DNA from: Autumnicola patrickiae | GTDB taxonomy: Bacteria; Bacteroidota; Bacteroidia; Flavobacteriales; Flavobacteriaceae | Assembly (NCBI RefSeq): GCF_031846525.1 | Contig: NZ_JAVRHM010000002.1 | Location: 124,001-188,000 of the forward strand | Length of the DNA stretch: 64,000 bases | Direction: 5' to 3' | Shown here: piece by piece, positions 1 to 8,692 of the stretch | How the letters are laid out: each line of letters opens with the position of its first letter | Numbering within the stretch: the stretch's first letter is position 1 | Position numbers and translations under genes: made by a program | The notes under the pieces: model-generated | The model's input: only the letters and a program-made list of their open reading frames with translations | Told to the model about the DNA's origin: nothing | The model's database searches: none

Positions 1-996
1 TGATTCTTCGTGAAGAAGAGAAGTCTGCAATTTACAAGAAGCAACATCACAATCTATTTCGTTTTCAATCCTATTTATGAGGGTTTTTATAGCCAGGACC
101 CCCTGCTCAGCAGGTTTCTGATCAATAGCAATGAAAGATGGAAAGTAATTTTCTTCAATTAAACCAGTAGAAAATCCAGTAATAGAAATATCCTTTGGTA
201 AATTATATTTCCACTTCTGTAAATTTTTAATTAATTGAATAGCAGTTAATTCATCAGAAATTAAAATTCCATCAATTTCATTTGATTTAAGACTTAACTT
301 AAAATCCTCAAGAAAAACCTTTGTATTACGGTACTCTAAACAAGAAGACTTGCCATTTAAATTTAAAACTGCACTTATATATCCATTTTTCCGCTGTTCA
401 TTACTACCTGTTTCTGTTGACCCTGAAATGTAAAGAATTCTTTTTCTACCGGACATAAATAGTTCCTGTGTAGCTTTATAAGTTTCCCCAAAATCATCAA
501 TATCAATTTTATCACAAGTGATATTATCAATCGTTCTACCGAACAGAACCATTGGCAGTTTTAATTGCTTCAATTTATTTAAATGAGTAATATTAGCCGA
601 AACCTGTGTCTCATAGGCAGGAGATATAACAACCCCATCTACCTGTCTCTGGATAAGAAAATCAATATTCTCTCTTTCTTTCTTTACCGATTCATCAGAA
701 ATACATGCTACTATTCTAAAATCGTTCTTATTAGCTTCATTAATCATGCTTTCAAGTGCCTGAGAAAAAAAACTTATTTGCATAGTGGGAATAATAACTC
801 CTATTGTTTTCCTTTTCTTAATTTTTGGTTTTGGCGTATAATGATTTGGAACATAATTGTAAAAAGCTGCAACTTTTTTTACTCTTTCCTTTGTTTCAGA
901 ACTTATTTCGCTACTATTACTTAAAGATTTCGATATAGTAGCTGGAGATAATCCTAATAATTCTGAAAGGGCTTTTAATGTTATTTTTTCTCTCAT
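1..996 (-). CDS. LacI/GalR-family transcriptional regulator (partial, 3' end outside window)
   Basis: A DNA-binding repressor or activator with a sugar-binding-like effector domain. The frame is open from an ATG at 994-996 (complement) to the left edge with no stop, giving 332 codons. The family usually has 335-345, so only a few residues should be missing. Residues 5-24 form the LacI helix-turn-helix (ITLKALSELLGLSPATISKS), followed by a hinge and, from about residue 62, a periplasmic-binding-protein-like domain starting KTIGVIIPTM, with DGVVISPA further on. Its target is not visible: LacI regulators usually sit beside a sugar-use operon, which here would lie left of the window. The call is made directly from translation of the complement. 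Confidence 0.9.
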   Translation of the reverse strand, partial: MREKITLKALSELLGLSPATISKSLSNSSEISSETKERVKKVAAFYNYVPNHYTPKPKIKKRKTIGVIIPTMQISFFSQALESMINEANKNDFRIVACISDESVKKERENIDFLIQRQVDGVVISPAYETQVSANITHLNKLKQLKLPMVLFGRTIDNITCDKIDIDDFGETYKATQELFMSGRKRILYISGSTETGSNEQRKNGYISAVLNLNGKSSCLEYRNTKVFLEDFKLSLKSNEIDGILISDELTAIQLIKNLQKWKYNLPKDISITGFSTGLIEENYFPSFIAIDQKPAEQGVLAIKTLINRIENEIDCDVASCKLQTSLLHEES

Positions 997-1488
997 AATT
1001 TTTAATTGTTCGTAATAATTATCCCTTTTTAATCAATTAAAAAAGCGGAATGTGTTTCTGAAATCTATTTTTTAAAGTAACAGGTTGCCACATCATAACT
1101 GAATAAGATTATATACATCGTAATATGATTGATGTCAGAACCAGTAAATTCCACTTAACTTTTCCTAACTAAAACACATAAATAGCTTATTATATCTTCC
1201 TCTTATTTCTATGACAAAAACAACCTGTTTTGCAAGTTCTTCTTAATTTAATTTATATTTTTATTCAGTAAAGCTGAATTCTTAGACTTAAGAAAACTTT
1301 TTGAAACACCCATGCACGAATGTACTTCAATCATTGATACTGTGGAGGTTGAACTGTTACAATTTCTTTCTGCTATGTTACATTTTGAGGAAAAATGATC
1401 CGCAGGTTAAAAAAATGTATGATATCAATTTTATTCAGAAACTTTATTCATCCTGAAATTTTTTGAAATATAAAAGCACTTTATTTCC
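997..1488. other. Intergenic region upstream of the LacI-type gene
   Basis: AT-rich DNA holding the promoter side of the leftward LacI-type gene and the degraded start of the FKBP pseudogene on its right. I see no convincing -33/-7 pair, RNA gene or repeat. Confidence 0.4.
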
Positions 1489-1914
1489 TGCAGCGACGAT
1501 AATTCATCAGATAATGATCAGGACAAAGATTATGTTATACTTAATGATCAGGAAATACAGGAATATCTGTCCATAAATAATCTTCAGGCAGAGAAGAGTG
1601 ATTCCGGACTTTATTATATTATTGAAGATGAAGGTACTGGAGAGCAACCAACAGCAACAGATGATGTTCGTGTGGCCTATAAAGGATATTTTATTAATGG
1701 TGAGATATTTGACCAAAGACCTGATTAAGGAATTGTTTTCAACCTACAGCAAGTAATCAAAGGCTGGACAGAGGGAATTACTTATTTTAAAGAAGGTGGA
1801 AGTGGAATGCTCCTCATACCCTCCCATCTTGCTTATGGTTTTCAGGATTACAGGGGCATTCCAGGAGGCTCAGTATTAATTTTCGAAATTGATCTTATCG
1901 AGGTAGTAGATTAA
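1489..1914 (+). pseudogene. FKBP-type peptidyl-prolyl isomerase lipoprotein, broken
   Basis: The frame from the Cys codon at 1489 reads CSDDNSSDNDQ, like the mature start of a lipoprotein. It continues into an FKBP domain: GLYYIIEDEGTGEQP, VRVAYKGYF, GEIFDQ, then VIKGWTEGI, LLIPSHLAYGF and IPGGSVLIFEIDLIEV, ending at TAA 1912-1914. An in-frame TAA at 1726-1728 interrupts it between FDQRPD and GIVFNLQQVI, inside the conserved core. Upstream of the Cys the frame hits TAA at 1471-1473, and no intact signal peptide with a start codon remains. The family catalyses proline cis/trans isomerisation, often in the periplasm of Bacteroidota. With two lesions this is a pseudogene rather than a read error in one place. 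Confidence 0.8.
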
Positions 1915-1943
1915 TATTAAACTGGATCCGCAAACCAAAATTT

Positions 1944-1968
1944 ACAGGCCGATAATTGCCTTTTTCAA
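1944..1968 (+). repeat. Dispersed intergenic element, copy 1
   Basis: Reads acaggccgataattgcc followed by a T run. It shares the core CGATAATTGCC with other intergenic sites in this window. It lies downstream of the FKBP pseudogene. Function unknown. Confidence 0.6.
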
Positions 1969-2160
1969 GTTGCCATAAAGGTCTATATCTTCTCCTAAAA
2001 AAACCTCTCGATTGACTTAAGATGCTAAAACGAATGTCCCATAACCTAAAAATTAACATGAAACTTTCTTAAAAAATTAGAATAAATCCAAGATATTGCC
2101 AACGTATGCCGGAAAAGGTTAATAGGACAACAGACCATAAACATTAAACTAAAAAACAGT

Positions 2161-2469
2161 TTAAGAAACCTGCTTTTTAAGTTTATCAATTTCTTTAGTC
2201 AGATCTTCTTCAAAATGGGCAGGGCGTACCACCTCGTTCCAGGATATATTTCTTGCCAGCTCAATTTCAGTGCCGGCGATCTCTTCGAGTAATTTTTCAT
2301 TATTGCGTATATAAGCTTCCAGCCTTTGTGTGATTTCCTTTATCTCAGCAATAGATTGTGCTCTTTCTTCGTTGGAATTGGTCTTTTTCCCCATTGCCCT
2401 GGTTTTCTTAAATTCATCAAGTAGATTCTCCAACCAGACGGTAGCCTGTTCTATTTCATTTTTCTTCAT
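2161..2469 (-). CDS. Small coiled-coil protein of unknown function
   Basis: About 102 residues, charged and rich in Glu, Lys and Leu. It begins MKKNEIEQATVWLENLLDEF and ends EEDLTKEIDKLKKQVS, suggesting a helical, probably coiled-coil cytosolic protein. An upstream Met at 2568 is possible, but the extra 33 residues look non-coding (uneven composition, no helix pattern), so the ATG at 2467-2469 is preferred. No domain is recognised. It is the same kind of small helical protein as the one at 10495-10785, without clear sequence identity. It stands alone between a repeat copy on each side. Confidence 0.6.
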   Translation of the reverse strand: MKKNEIEQATVWLENLLDEFKKTRAMGKKTNSNEERAQSIAEIKEITQRLEAYIRNNEKLLEEIAGTEIELARNISWNEVVRPAHFEEDLTKEIDKLKKQVS

Positions 2470-2662
2470 AACATTATTATTTTCTGCTATTATAAGGTTT
2501 GTAAGAACAGGACTTTCACAAGGTGCAGATAAAATTTCCCTAAATAGTTTTAATTTCGGTTTAAACACTTATGATTGTCCCTATTAAAGGTGTATGGATT
2601 ATGAATTAGAGTATTAAGTTTTTTAAATAAATTCCAAATTAAAAACATAAAACCCTTTTATT

Positions 2663-2689
2663 GCTGATAATTGCCATTTTTGAAGCTCC
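2663..2689 (+). repeat. Dispersed intergenic element, copy 2
   Basis: gctgataattgccatttttg followed by aagctcc. This is one of the best matches to the recurrent core. It lies between the channel-like gene and the small coiled-coil gene. Confidence 0.65.
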
Positions 2690-2738
2690 TTACTAATATT
2701 AAAGCCTTAATATCAGTTAAATGCCAGTCAGGTTTTTC

Positions 2739-2766
2739 AAAAAAAAAACCGAAAAATTTCTTTTTC
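2739..2766 (-). terminator. Possible intrinsic terminator of the channel-like gene
   Basis: Read on the minus strand, a short stem GAAAAA-GAAA-TTTTTC is followed by GG and a run of ten T, about 20 bases past the stop of the gene ending at 2787. It sits inside a wider inverted pair (ATGCCAGT at 2721-2728, ACTGGCAT at 2769-2776). The stem is AT-only apart from one pair, so strength is uncertain. Confidence 0.4.
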
Positions 2767-2786
2767 AAACTGGCATGAGCAAAAAA

Positions 2787-3758
2787 TTACATATCCTGCC
2801 CCACAACGTCTTTCCAGTTAAATCCTTCGCTTCTCAACAACCTTTCTAAAATACGTCTGCGCTCTATTAATTCTTCTGAATTTTTACCATTCAGGATATA
2901 TGGTAAATCAGCTGAATTTACTGAGTCTCCCACCCGGGGCAGACTCCGGGAAAAATTGGTATCCATATTCTTCAGAAAGCTCGTTACAGAAGAACGCAGA
3001 GGTTCTAATTCTGCCAATAGATTCTCATCCTTTTCAGAATTAAGTAGAATACTTATTGCTTCATCTAACCTCGTTATATTAATGGAGAAACTATCTGTTT
3101 TATCCTTTTCAGTATAAAAATGGATAACAGGATAGGAATTATGATTTACAGAGTGTTTACTTACCATCTCCTGTAAATTTAAAAATTTCTGGTAGCTAAA
3201 ATATGGATCGACTGCGCGAAATTTCTCTGCAATGCGTTGCGGGGTATTTCCTAAACTATAAATTCCTTTAGAGAGCGATCTTTTGTTCACCAAAGAAGAG
3301 GAAACAGAGAGAAAATAAGTCATTGAACTGGTGAAGAAAATAAAACCGAAAAATGAGAAGCAGCTGGTCAAAATTTCAAAAAATGCGGTGGTAGGCTTAA
3401 AATTCCCCATACCGAGCGTAGATAAAGTGTACCCGGTAAAATAAAGGCGCTCCCAGTTATTCGCAACCCTACCACTACTATTCGTTAATCCTTCCGGGTT
3501 AGAGGAATAAATCAGATGCAATCCGCCCCAGATTAATAACAGCCAGGTAGAAAGGATCATGAGATTAACAAATAATCCCTGGTAATTGTAAGCATTTCTT
3601 CCGGTAAGCTGTACAACAACCTGGATTACTTTATCTGAAAATATAGAAACAATTTCAGCAATAAAACCAGCGCCACTTCCTGACAGAGTAGTATAGAAAA
3701 AATCATGAATCGCCAGTAATAAAATAAGGCTCCCACAGATTAGTAAAATTTCGGACAT
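2787..3758 (-). CDS. K+-channel-like membrane protein (Ion_trans_2 type)
   Basis: A 323-residue inner-membrane protein. Hydrophobic segments lie at about 4-24 and 62-84. A re-entrant pore segment at 105-123 carries TLSTLGMGNF at 111-120, aligning with the TxGYG selectivity filter but reading LGMGN. A last membrane helix runs about 127-151, followed by a cytosolic domain of about 170 residues without a recognised ligand-binding fold. The single pore loop suggests it works as an oligomer. Ion selectivity cannot be read from the sequence, because the canonical Tyr or Phe of GYG is Met. It is not in an operon: the next gene upstream is a pseudogene. The start ATG at 3756-3758 immediately precedes the first membrane helix. 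Confidence 0.8.
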   Translation of the reverse strand: MSEILLICGSLILLLAIHDFFYTTLSGSGAGFIAEIVSIFSDKVIQVVVQLTGRNAYNYQGLFVNLMILSTWLLLIWGGLHLIYSSNPEGLTNSSGRVANNWERLYFTGYTLSTLGMGNFKPTTAFFEILTSCFSFFGFIFFTSSMTYFLSVSSSLVNKRSLSKGIYSLGNTPQRIAEKFRAVDPYFSYQKFLNLQEMVSKHSVNHNSYPVIHFYTEKDKTDSFSINITRLDEAISILLNSEKDENLLAELEPLRSSVTSFLKNMDTNFSRSLPRVGDSVNSADLPYILNGKNSEELIERRRILERLLRSEGFNWKDVVGQDM

Positions 3759-3842
3759 CTGATTTCTCCTTTAGGGTTAACAGCTATAGAACTTAAGGAG
3801 ACTTGGCAGGAGTGGCAAGTTTTTAAGTTAAAAATAACAACC

Positions 3843-4178
3843 TTAAACCCTAAGCGAACCACGGAAACCTCTGGCTGCATAATAAGATTCCGCTCCGTTG
3901 TAGGACATAAAAACCTGATCATAACGACGATCACAACTTTCAGCCGAGAAGTCGTAAAAAATATATTCGCCCGATTTCTTATCCTCACCAACAACATCGG
4001 GTTTCCCACCAGACTGCTCCATTTGATAAAGCAAGTTCAGCTTTTCATTATTTCCCTGCAGCTTTTTCTCGATTTGGGACCAATTAAGACCCTCATGGCG
4101 GTGCATATTTCTATTAAAACTAAAGTGTAAAACGCTGATGCCTTCTTCCTGTTCTTCTGCTGATAATGCCAGTTCTTC
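3843..4178 (-). pseudogene. DUF4256 family protein, central part deleted
   Basis: The frame ends CDRRYDQVFM...GAESYYAARGFRGSLRV, the characteristic C-terminus of DUF4256. It also contains that family's N-terminal block RHEGLNWSQIEKKL and GGKPDVVGEDKKSGEYIFYD. In intact members (about 180-200 residues) some 90 residues separate IFYDxSAES from CDRRYD, but here SAES is joined directly to CDRRYD. The family N-terminus continues upstream in frame (ELALSAEEQEEG...FNRN) to a TAA at 4179-4181, with no start codon before the Met of MHRHEG. It is therefore an internal deletion plus a lost start. An 87-residue product from MHRHEG (start 4106) could still be made. Function of the family is unknown to me. 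Confidence 0.75.
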
Positions 4179-4194
4179 TTAAGTTGATTTAGGG

Positions 4195-4216
4195 ACGATA
4201 ATTGACATTTCGGAGC
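4195..4216 (+). repeat. Dispersed intergenic element, copy 3
   Basis: cgataattgacatttcggag, a variant with GAC for GCC in the core, just upstream of the DUF4256 pseudogene. Confidence 0.55.
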
Positions 4217-4337
4217 ATTCATTTTAAAACTGAAACAGGAAGCAGGAGGCTACAGTGAGCCCGTGAGCAAATCACCACATTTAAAAAAAGTTCAGAGTTT
4301 TGAGTTCAGAGTTGACTCCGCTCAATATTATATATTT

Positions 4338-4447
4338 GGTACAAAGAATGCTACAGCCAGCCCATTAGCAAATCTTCAAATCAGCACTTTCATCTAGGAA
4401 AAAGATTTACAGGCCGATAATTGACATTTTGGAGCTGTCGCTTTGTA
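4338..4447. repeat. Direct repeat, copy A (110 bp)
   Basis: Begins ggtacaaagaatgctacagc and ends gagctgtcgctttgta. Nearly identical to 4520-4630 (one base inserted there). The segment includes a copy of the dispersed element (4411-4437: aggccgataattgac followed by attttggagctg). Confidence 0.85.
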
Positions 4448-4519
4448 CTATTCAAATATAAAAAATGAAATAAATTCGCTGAAGCCAGCCCACACTTCGA
4501 CAGGCTCTGTGTGACATTC

Positions 4520-4630
4520 GGTACAAAGAATGCTACAGCCAGCCCATTAGCAAATCTTCAAATCAGCACTTTCATCTAAGGAAAAAGATTTACAGGCCGA
4601 TAATTGACATTTTGGAGCTGTCGCTTTGTA
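4520..4630. repeat. Direct repeat, copy B (111 bp)
   Basis: Second copy of the 4338-4447 unit, differing by one extra A, with its own copy of the dispersed element at about 4594-4620. A third, partial unit (agcaaatcttcaaatcagca) follows at 4651-4670. The spacer between A and B contains a CACA...TGTG palindrome around cttcgacaggctc. The whole 4223-4688 stretch has no credible coding frame. Confidence 0.85.
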
Positions 4631-4688
4631 TTTAACTCGAATAAAATAGTAGCAAATCTTCAAATCAGCACATTTTCAAATCTGTACG

Positions 4689-5882
4689 TTACTGCTGATA
4701 AGCCATTACCCTTTCCTTCTTCTCAACCTTTACCTGACTTTTCTTCGTTTTAAATGTTCTTCCGTACCACAACAAGAATCCGGTTACAGGTAAAGAGGCA
4801 CAGAATAAACTAATAAAAAATGCCAGTACCTTGCCGGGTATACCTCCAATGGCACCTACATGAATGTCATAATTCATTCGCAGTACTGTTTCAGAAAATC
4901 CTGCTTCTTCATATACCCCATAAATACTTTCTGAAGGGACTTCTGCTAAATTATTTTGATCATAGAACCTGTAATCGGAGTCATAGTAGATTCCGTCACT
5001 ATTGCTTACCTCTACATAAATACTGTAGTTTTCATCATAGGGATAATGGATCTCATAATCTTTTGCATCTGGAAATCTTTCCTGTAACATAGGCATTAAT
5101 TCCCTGATGGGTTCTTCTCCCTCCTTTGTGGTTAAAGCTCCCGAATTGTTAAGCGGAACAGAAAACTCTATGCCTTTTTCCCCTCCAATAGCTTTATAAA
5201 AGCCAGCACTAAAGGCGTCAAAGGTCATAATTAAACCGGTAAGGATAAAGAATACCGCAATAAAACTCGCGTAAAAACCAACTATCTGGTGAAGGTCATA
5301 ATTCTTTCTTTTCCATTTAGTACCGGGATTCCAGCGGAACCAGGTTCTTTGTCCTCTCACCTTTTTATTTTTGGGCCACCACAAAATTATACCCGAAATA
5401 ATCATTAAAAAGAAAATAACGGTACTCCAAGCTACGATTTCGCTGCCGATCACTGGCGGTAACCAGAGGTGCATATGGCCATCCAGAATAAAATGAAAGA
5501 AACCTGTAAGATGATTTTCAATATGAAGTACTTCTCCATCCCAGGGATTTAAAAAAACCGAACTGTAGAATTCTTCCGGTTCCTCTTCATAAAAGATTAC
5601 CTGAATAGGATTTGCTCCTCCTTCATAAAGCGTTCCGTGAACATGTTTTCCGGGGAAGACAGTCTGAGCCATATTCTTAGCTTCAAGAGGGTCAATTTTT
5701 TCCGCGTTTTGAGGTTCTACCTGCGGCACACCTGAGGTAAGTTCGTTAATCTCTTCCTGAAAAACCCAAAGGCACCCGGTAAGTGACACAATAAGAACTA
5801 CCAGGCCTGTAGCTAAGCCCAGATAAAGATGAATTTTCCTGATCCACTTCTTTGTAGTAGTTGTACTCTTACTTTTTCCCAT
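4689..5882 (-). CDS. PepSY-associated TM domain protein (iron-regulated membrane protein type)
   Basis: 397 residues. The start motif KKWIRKIHLYLGLATGLVVL (11-30) is the typical first segment of the PepSY_TM family and leads into the first membrane helix (about 20-42). A periplasmic part with a PepSY-like stretch follows, then FHFILDGHMHLWLPP (129-143), a helix at about 148-169, DLHQIVGFY leading into a helix at about 200-222, and a last helix near 350-375. Family members often accompany siderophore receptors and may act as ferric reductases through His residues in or near the helices. No receptor gene lies near here, so a role in iron handling is inference. The upstream 418 bases (5883-6300) should hold its promoter. 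Confidence 0.85.
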   Translation of the reverse strand: MGKSKSTTTTKKWIRKIHLYLGLATGLVVLIVSLTGCLWVFQEEINELTSGVPQVEPQNAEKIDPLEAKNMAQTVFPGKHVHGTLYEGGANPIQVIFYEEEPEEFYSSVFLNPWDGEVLHIENHLTGFFHFILDGHMHLWLPPVIGSEIVAWSTVIFFLMIISGIILWWPKNKKVRGQRTWFRWNPGTKWKRKNYDLHQIVGFYASFIAVFFILTGLIMTFDAFSAGFYKAIGGEKGIEFSVPLNNSGALTTKEGEEPIRELMPMLQERFPDAKDYEIHYPYDENYSIYVEVSNSDGIYYDSDYRFYDQNNLAEVPSESIYGVYEEAGFSETVLRMNYDIHVGAIGGIPGKVLAFFISLFCASLPVTGFLLWYGRTFKTKKSQVKVEKKERVMAYQQ

Positions 5883-6300
5883 GTTGTCCGGTGACTTATC
5901 AATAGATTAAAGACTTTACATCCCTCATTGTCTCTATACTAATTTTGAAACATAAGCTTCAATTACTGTTTAATACTTTATGTATACTTGTGCGGCAGTA
6001 CTACCCATAAACACATCAAAGACGACAAAAGCGGTAAATAAACTCATTTAGAATTAGTCCAAATAAAGACGCTAAATTATGATAAAAAATAAATAATCCA
6101 AATTTTATTTAGAATGGTTTTAATTTAGAGATGATTAAATAATACCCTTCTATTTCAGAAATCCAGATAAAAGAAATGACAGTTCTTACTTCAGTATTAA
6201 ACATGTTTTTATAGGAATTCCCAAGTATTAATTTTTGAAAGATTCAAGGTTAAATGACTTTTAATCTGCCTCTGTAATAACCAGACTCACGATTCTTGTT
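5883..6300. other. Intergenic region upstream of the PepSY gene
   Basis: AT-rich, without coding frames. It contains several loose TTTAGA-type words (for instance near 6050 and 6108-6130), but I could not resolve a convincing metal-regulator box or a -33/-7 promoter. Confidence 0.4.
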
Positions 6301-7260
6301 TTAAGCCATTATAATCATCATGTATAAGGGCATTCCAAAAGTAATATTAAAAGGAAAAGTTACAGCCAGGGCCATTGGTAGGTATAGTCCGGGATTTGCC
6401 TTGGGAACCGCCATTTTCATAGCTGCAGGTACCGCAATGTAAGAAGCACTCGCCGCTAATATTGCCAGCATAAACCTGTCTCCGGTACTACCTGTTACCA
6501 ATTTACTTATCCAGGCCACAGTACATCCATTTATTACAGGGATAACAACGGCAAAGAGCGAGGTAAACCAGCCACTTCTTATAAAATCTGCCAATTTTCT
6601 CCCACTGATTATTCCCATATCCAGAAGAAAAATAGCCAGAAAGCCTTTAAAAATATCTGTGGTAAACGGGGCAATACCCTGGGCCTGACTTTCACTTGCC
6701 AGAAGACCGATAATTAAACTTCCTAAGATCATTAGCACACTACCATTAGTAAAAGAATGACCAATCAAATTGCTGAATTTTGGCGAATTTTCATCTTTTT
6801 TTCCGTACAGCGAAATCAACGTTACACCTACAATTATAGCAGGAGCTTCCATTAAGGCCATTAAGGCCACCATATGCCCACCATAGGAAATTTGCTGAAT
6901 TTCAAGAAAGGAAACAGCGGTCACAAAAGTTACAGCACTAATTGACCCGTAGGCTGCTGCAATGGCTCCGGAATTTTCGATACTCAGCTTTTTCTTAAGA
7001 AGAAAAAAGGTGTAAACCGGAATTGCAATCGAACTAATTACACCAAATAATACAGTCCAGATCATCTCCATGGAAAAATGACTGTGGGATAATTCGCGTC
7101 CCCCATTAAACCCTATGGAAAATAAAAGATAGAGGGAAATGAATTTGGACGAGCTTTTCGGGATTTCCAGGTCACTCTTTAACTGAACAGCAAGGATTCC
7201 CATTACAAAAAATAGTAAGGCAGGACTCGTTAAATTATCTAGGAGTAAATTAAGATTCAT
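6301..7260 (-). CDS. sbtA: SbtA-type sodium-dependent bicarbonate permease
   Basis: 319 residues, almost entirely hydrophobic, starting MNLNLLLDNLTSPALLFFVM. It matches the sodium-dependent bicarbonate transporter family (Sbt_1, formerly DUF897), for example in ALLFFVMGILAVQLKSDLEI, FSIGFNGGREL and the AAYGSISAVTF segment. The family imports HCO3- with Na+ across the inner membrane. It is the last gene of a minus-strand operon, 77 bases after the dihydroorotase frame. A P-II-like partner (SbtB) is not visible next to it. In a heterotroph the likely use is feeding carboxylations and carbamoylation (inference). Length is slightly below the cyanobacterial SbtA (about 370), because the long cytosolic loop is short here. 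Confidence 0.85.
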   Translation of the reverse strand: MNLNLLLDNLTSPALLFFVMGILAVQLKSDLEIPKSSSKFISLYLLFSIGFNGGRELSHSHFSMEMIWTVLFGVISSIAIPVYTFFLLKKKLSIENSGAIAAAYGSISAVTFVTAVSFLEIQQISYGGHMVALMALMEAPAIIVGVTLISLYGKKDENSPKFSNLIGHSFTNGSVLMILGSLIIGLLASESQAQGIAPFTTDIFKGFLAIFLLDMGIISGRKLADFIRSGWFTSLFAVVIPVINGCTVAWISKLVTGSTGDRFMLAILAASASYIAVPAAMKMAVPKANPGLYLPMALAVTFPFNITFGMPLYMMIIMA

Positions 7261-7337
7261 AAATGTTCTTCTTTTATATGTTATTTATTTGTTGAGTAAT
7301 AAGAGTGAAAAGTGTTGTAAATCATCTGCTGATAGTT

Positions 7338-8687
7338 CTATCTCAGCTTTTTAAAAAGTAGTCTTTGTCCTTTTTTATTATTAAATATTTTCCCGCCCTC
7401 ATAAACAAGGTTACCGTTTACGAAAGTATGCGTGACCCTGCTGTTAAACTTCTCTCCCAGAAAAGGGGACCAATTGCACTTATAGAGAAGATTATTTGTG
7501 GTGACATTCCATGGAGAATTTATATCTACCAGCACCAGATCTGCGAAATATCCTTCACGTATATATCCCCTTTCCTTTATCCGATAAATCTCTGCCACAT
7601 GGTGACTCATTTTCTCAACCACTTTTTCGAGACTTATTTTTCCCTGGCGACTAAGCTCCAGCATAGATACCAAAGCATGTTACACCAGAGGCCCTCCCAA
7701 ATTCGCTTGAAAATAATTACCTGATTTTTCTCCTATGGTATGAGGTGCATGGTCTGTAGCTATAATGTCCAGCCTGTTATCATTTAAAGCTTCCAGGAGT
7801 CCATTTCTGTCACTTTCTTTTTTAATTGAAGGGTTCCATTTTATTCTGGAGCCAAGGTTTTCATAATCTTTTTCAGAAAACCAAAGGTGATGGACGCAGG
7901 CCTCGGCTGTTATACGTTTTTTTTCAACCGGGGTGCTGTTTTTAAAAAGGTTCGCTTCTGCAAGAGTAGAGATATGGAAAAGGTGAAGGCGATTATCATA
8001 CCTGCGGGCAATGTCCAATACTCTCCTGGTAGCAACCACACAGGCTTCTTCGCTTCTTATCTCCGGATGGCAGGAAAAGGGGATTTCTTTTCCGTATTTT
8101 AATTTATATTTCTCAAGGTTTCTCTTTATAATTTCATCATCTTCAGAATGTAGAGCAACCAGGGTTTCGCATCGGGAAAAAAGCTGATCCAAGAATTCGG
8201 GATCATTTGCAAGAATTCCTTCTTCATTGTGAAAATATAGTCCGTCATCTGTAATTCCGCAGACAGTTTCAGTATCTGTTTTTAAGGCCTCTTCGAGATT
8301 ATCTTTTCTTATGCCCATAAAGAAGGAATAATTGGCAAGAGATTTTTCTGAAGCCATTTTGTATTTATCCTCCAGTAATTCCCGGGTAAGGGTATTGTGA
8401 ATAGTGTTGGGCATATCCATAAATGATGTCACTCCTCCAGCAACAGCTGCTACAGATTCTGAAAAAATATCAGCTTTATGAGTTAGGCCGGGATCTCTAA
8501 AATGCACCTGGTCATCAATAACGCCGGGCATAAGGAATAATCCCTCTGCATTTATTTCATGTGAGTCGTAGGTGACATCCACAGATGTCCCTATTTTCTC
8601 AATTCTTCCATTTGAGATGCGAAGGTCAGACACAAACCGTTTGCCTTCATTAACAATTGTAGCATTTCTAATAATGGTTGTAGACAT
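7338..8687 (-). pseudogene. pyrC: Dihydroorotase, interrupted by one nonsense codon
   Basis: Pyrimidine biosynthesis: cyclises N-carbamoyl-L-aspartate to dihydroorotate. The frame encodes DDQVHFRDPGLTHKA (58-72), SFMDMPNT (88-95), ALHSEDD, LHLFHIST and IATDHAPHTIGEKSG, all typical of the Bacteroidota class I-like dihydroorotase. At codon 336 a TAA (7680-7682 complement) interrupts GGPLV-stop-HALVSMLEL. The same frame then continues 113 codons to KKLR at 7338. Other members read GGPLVQHAL, so a single CAA to TAA change fits exactly. Read through, the product is 449 residues, the normal length. As it stands, the C-terminal quarter including the last part of the barrel is lost. It is in an operon, 5 bases from sua5. 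A sequencing error or a second functional pyrC elsewhere are alternatives. Confidence 0.85.
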
Positions 8688-8692
8688 TCCTC

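Noticed and set aside
583..924. Plus-strand frame inside the LacI-type gene
   Set aside because: It is the antisense of the LacI-type coding frame, with biased composition and no family resemblance.
1507..1716. Minus-strand frame over the FKBP pseudogene
   Set aside because: Antisense of a recognisable FKBP domain, rich in Ile/Phe, not a real gene.
5883..6300. Iron-regulator box upstream of the PepSY gene
   Set aside because: Several TTTAGA-type words, but none forms a convincing palindrome matching a known metal-regulator site.
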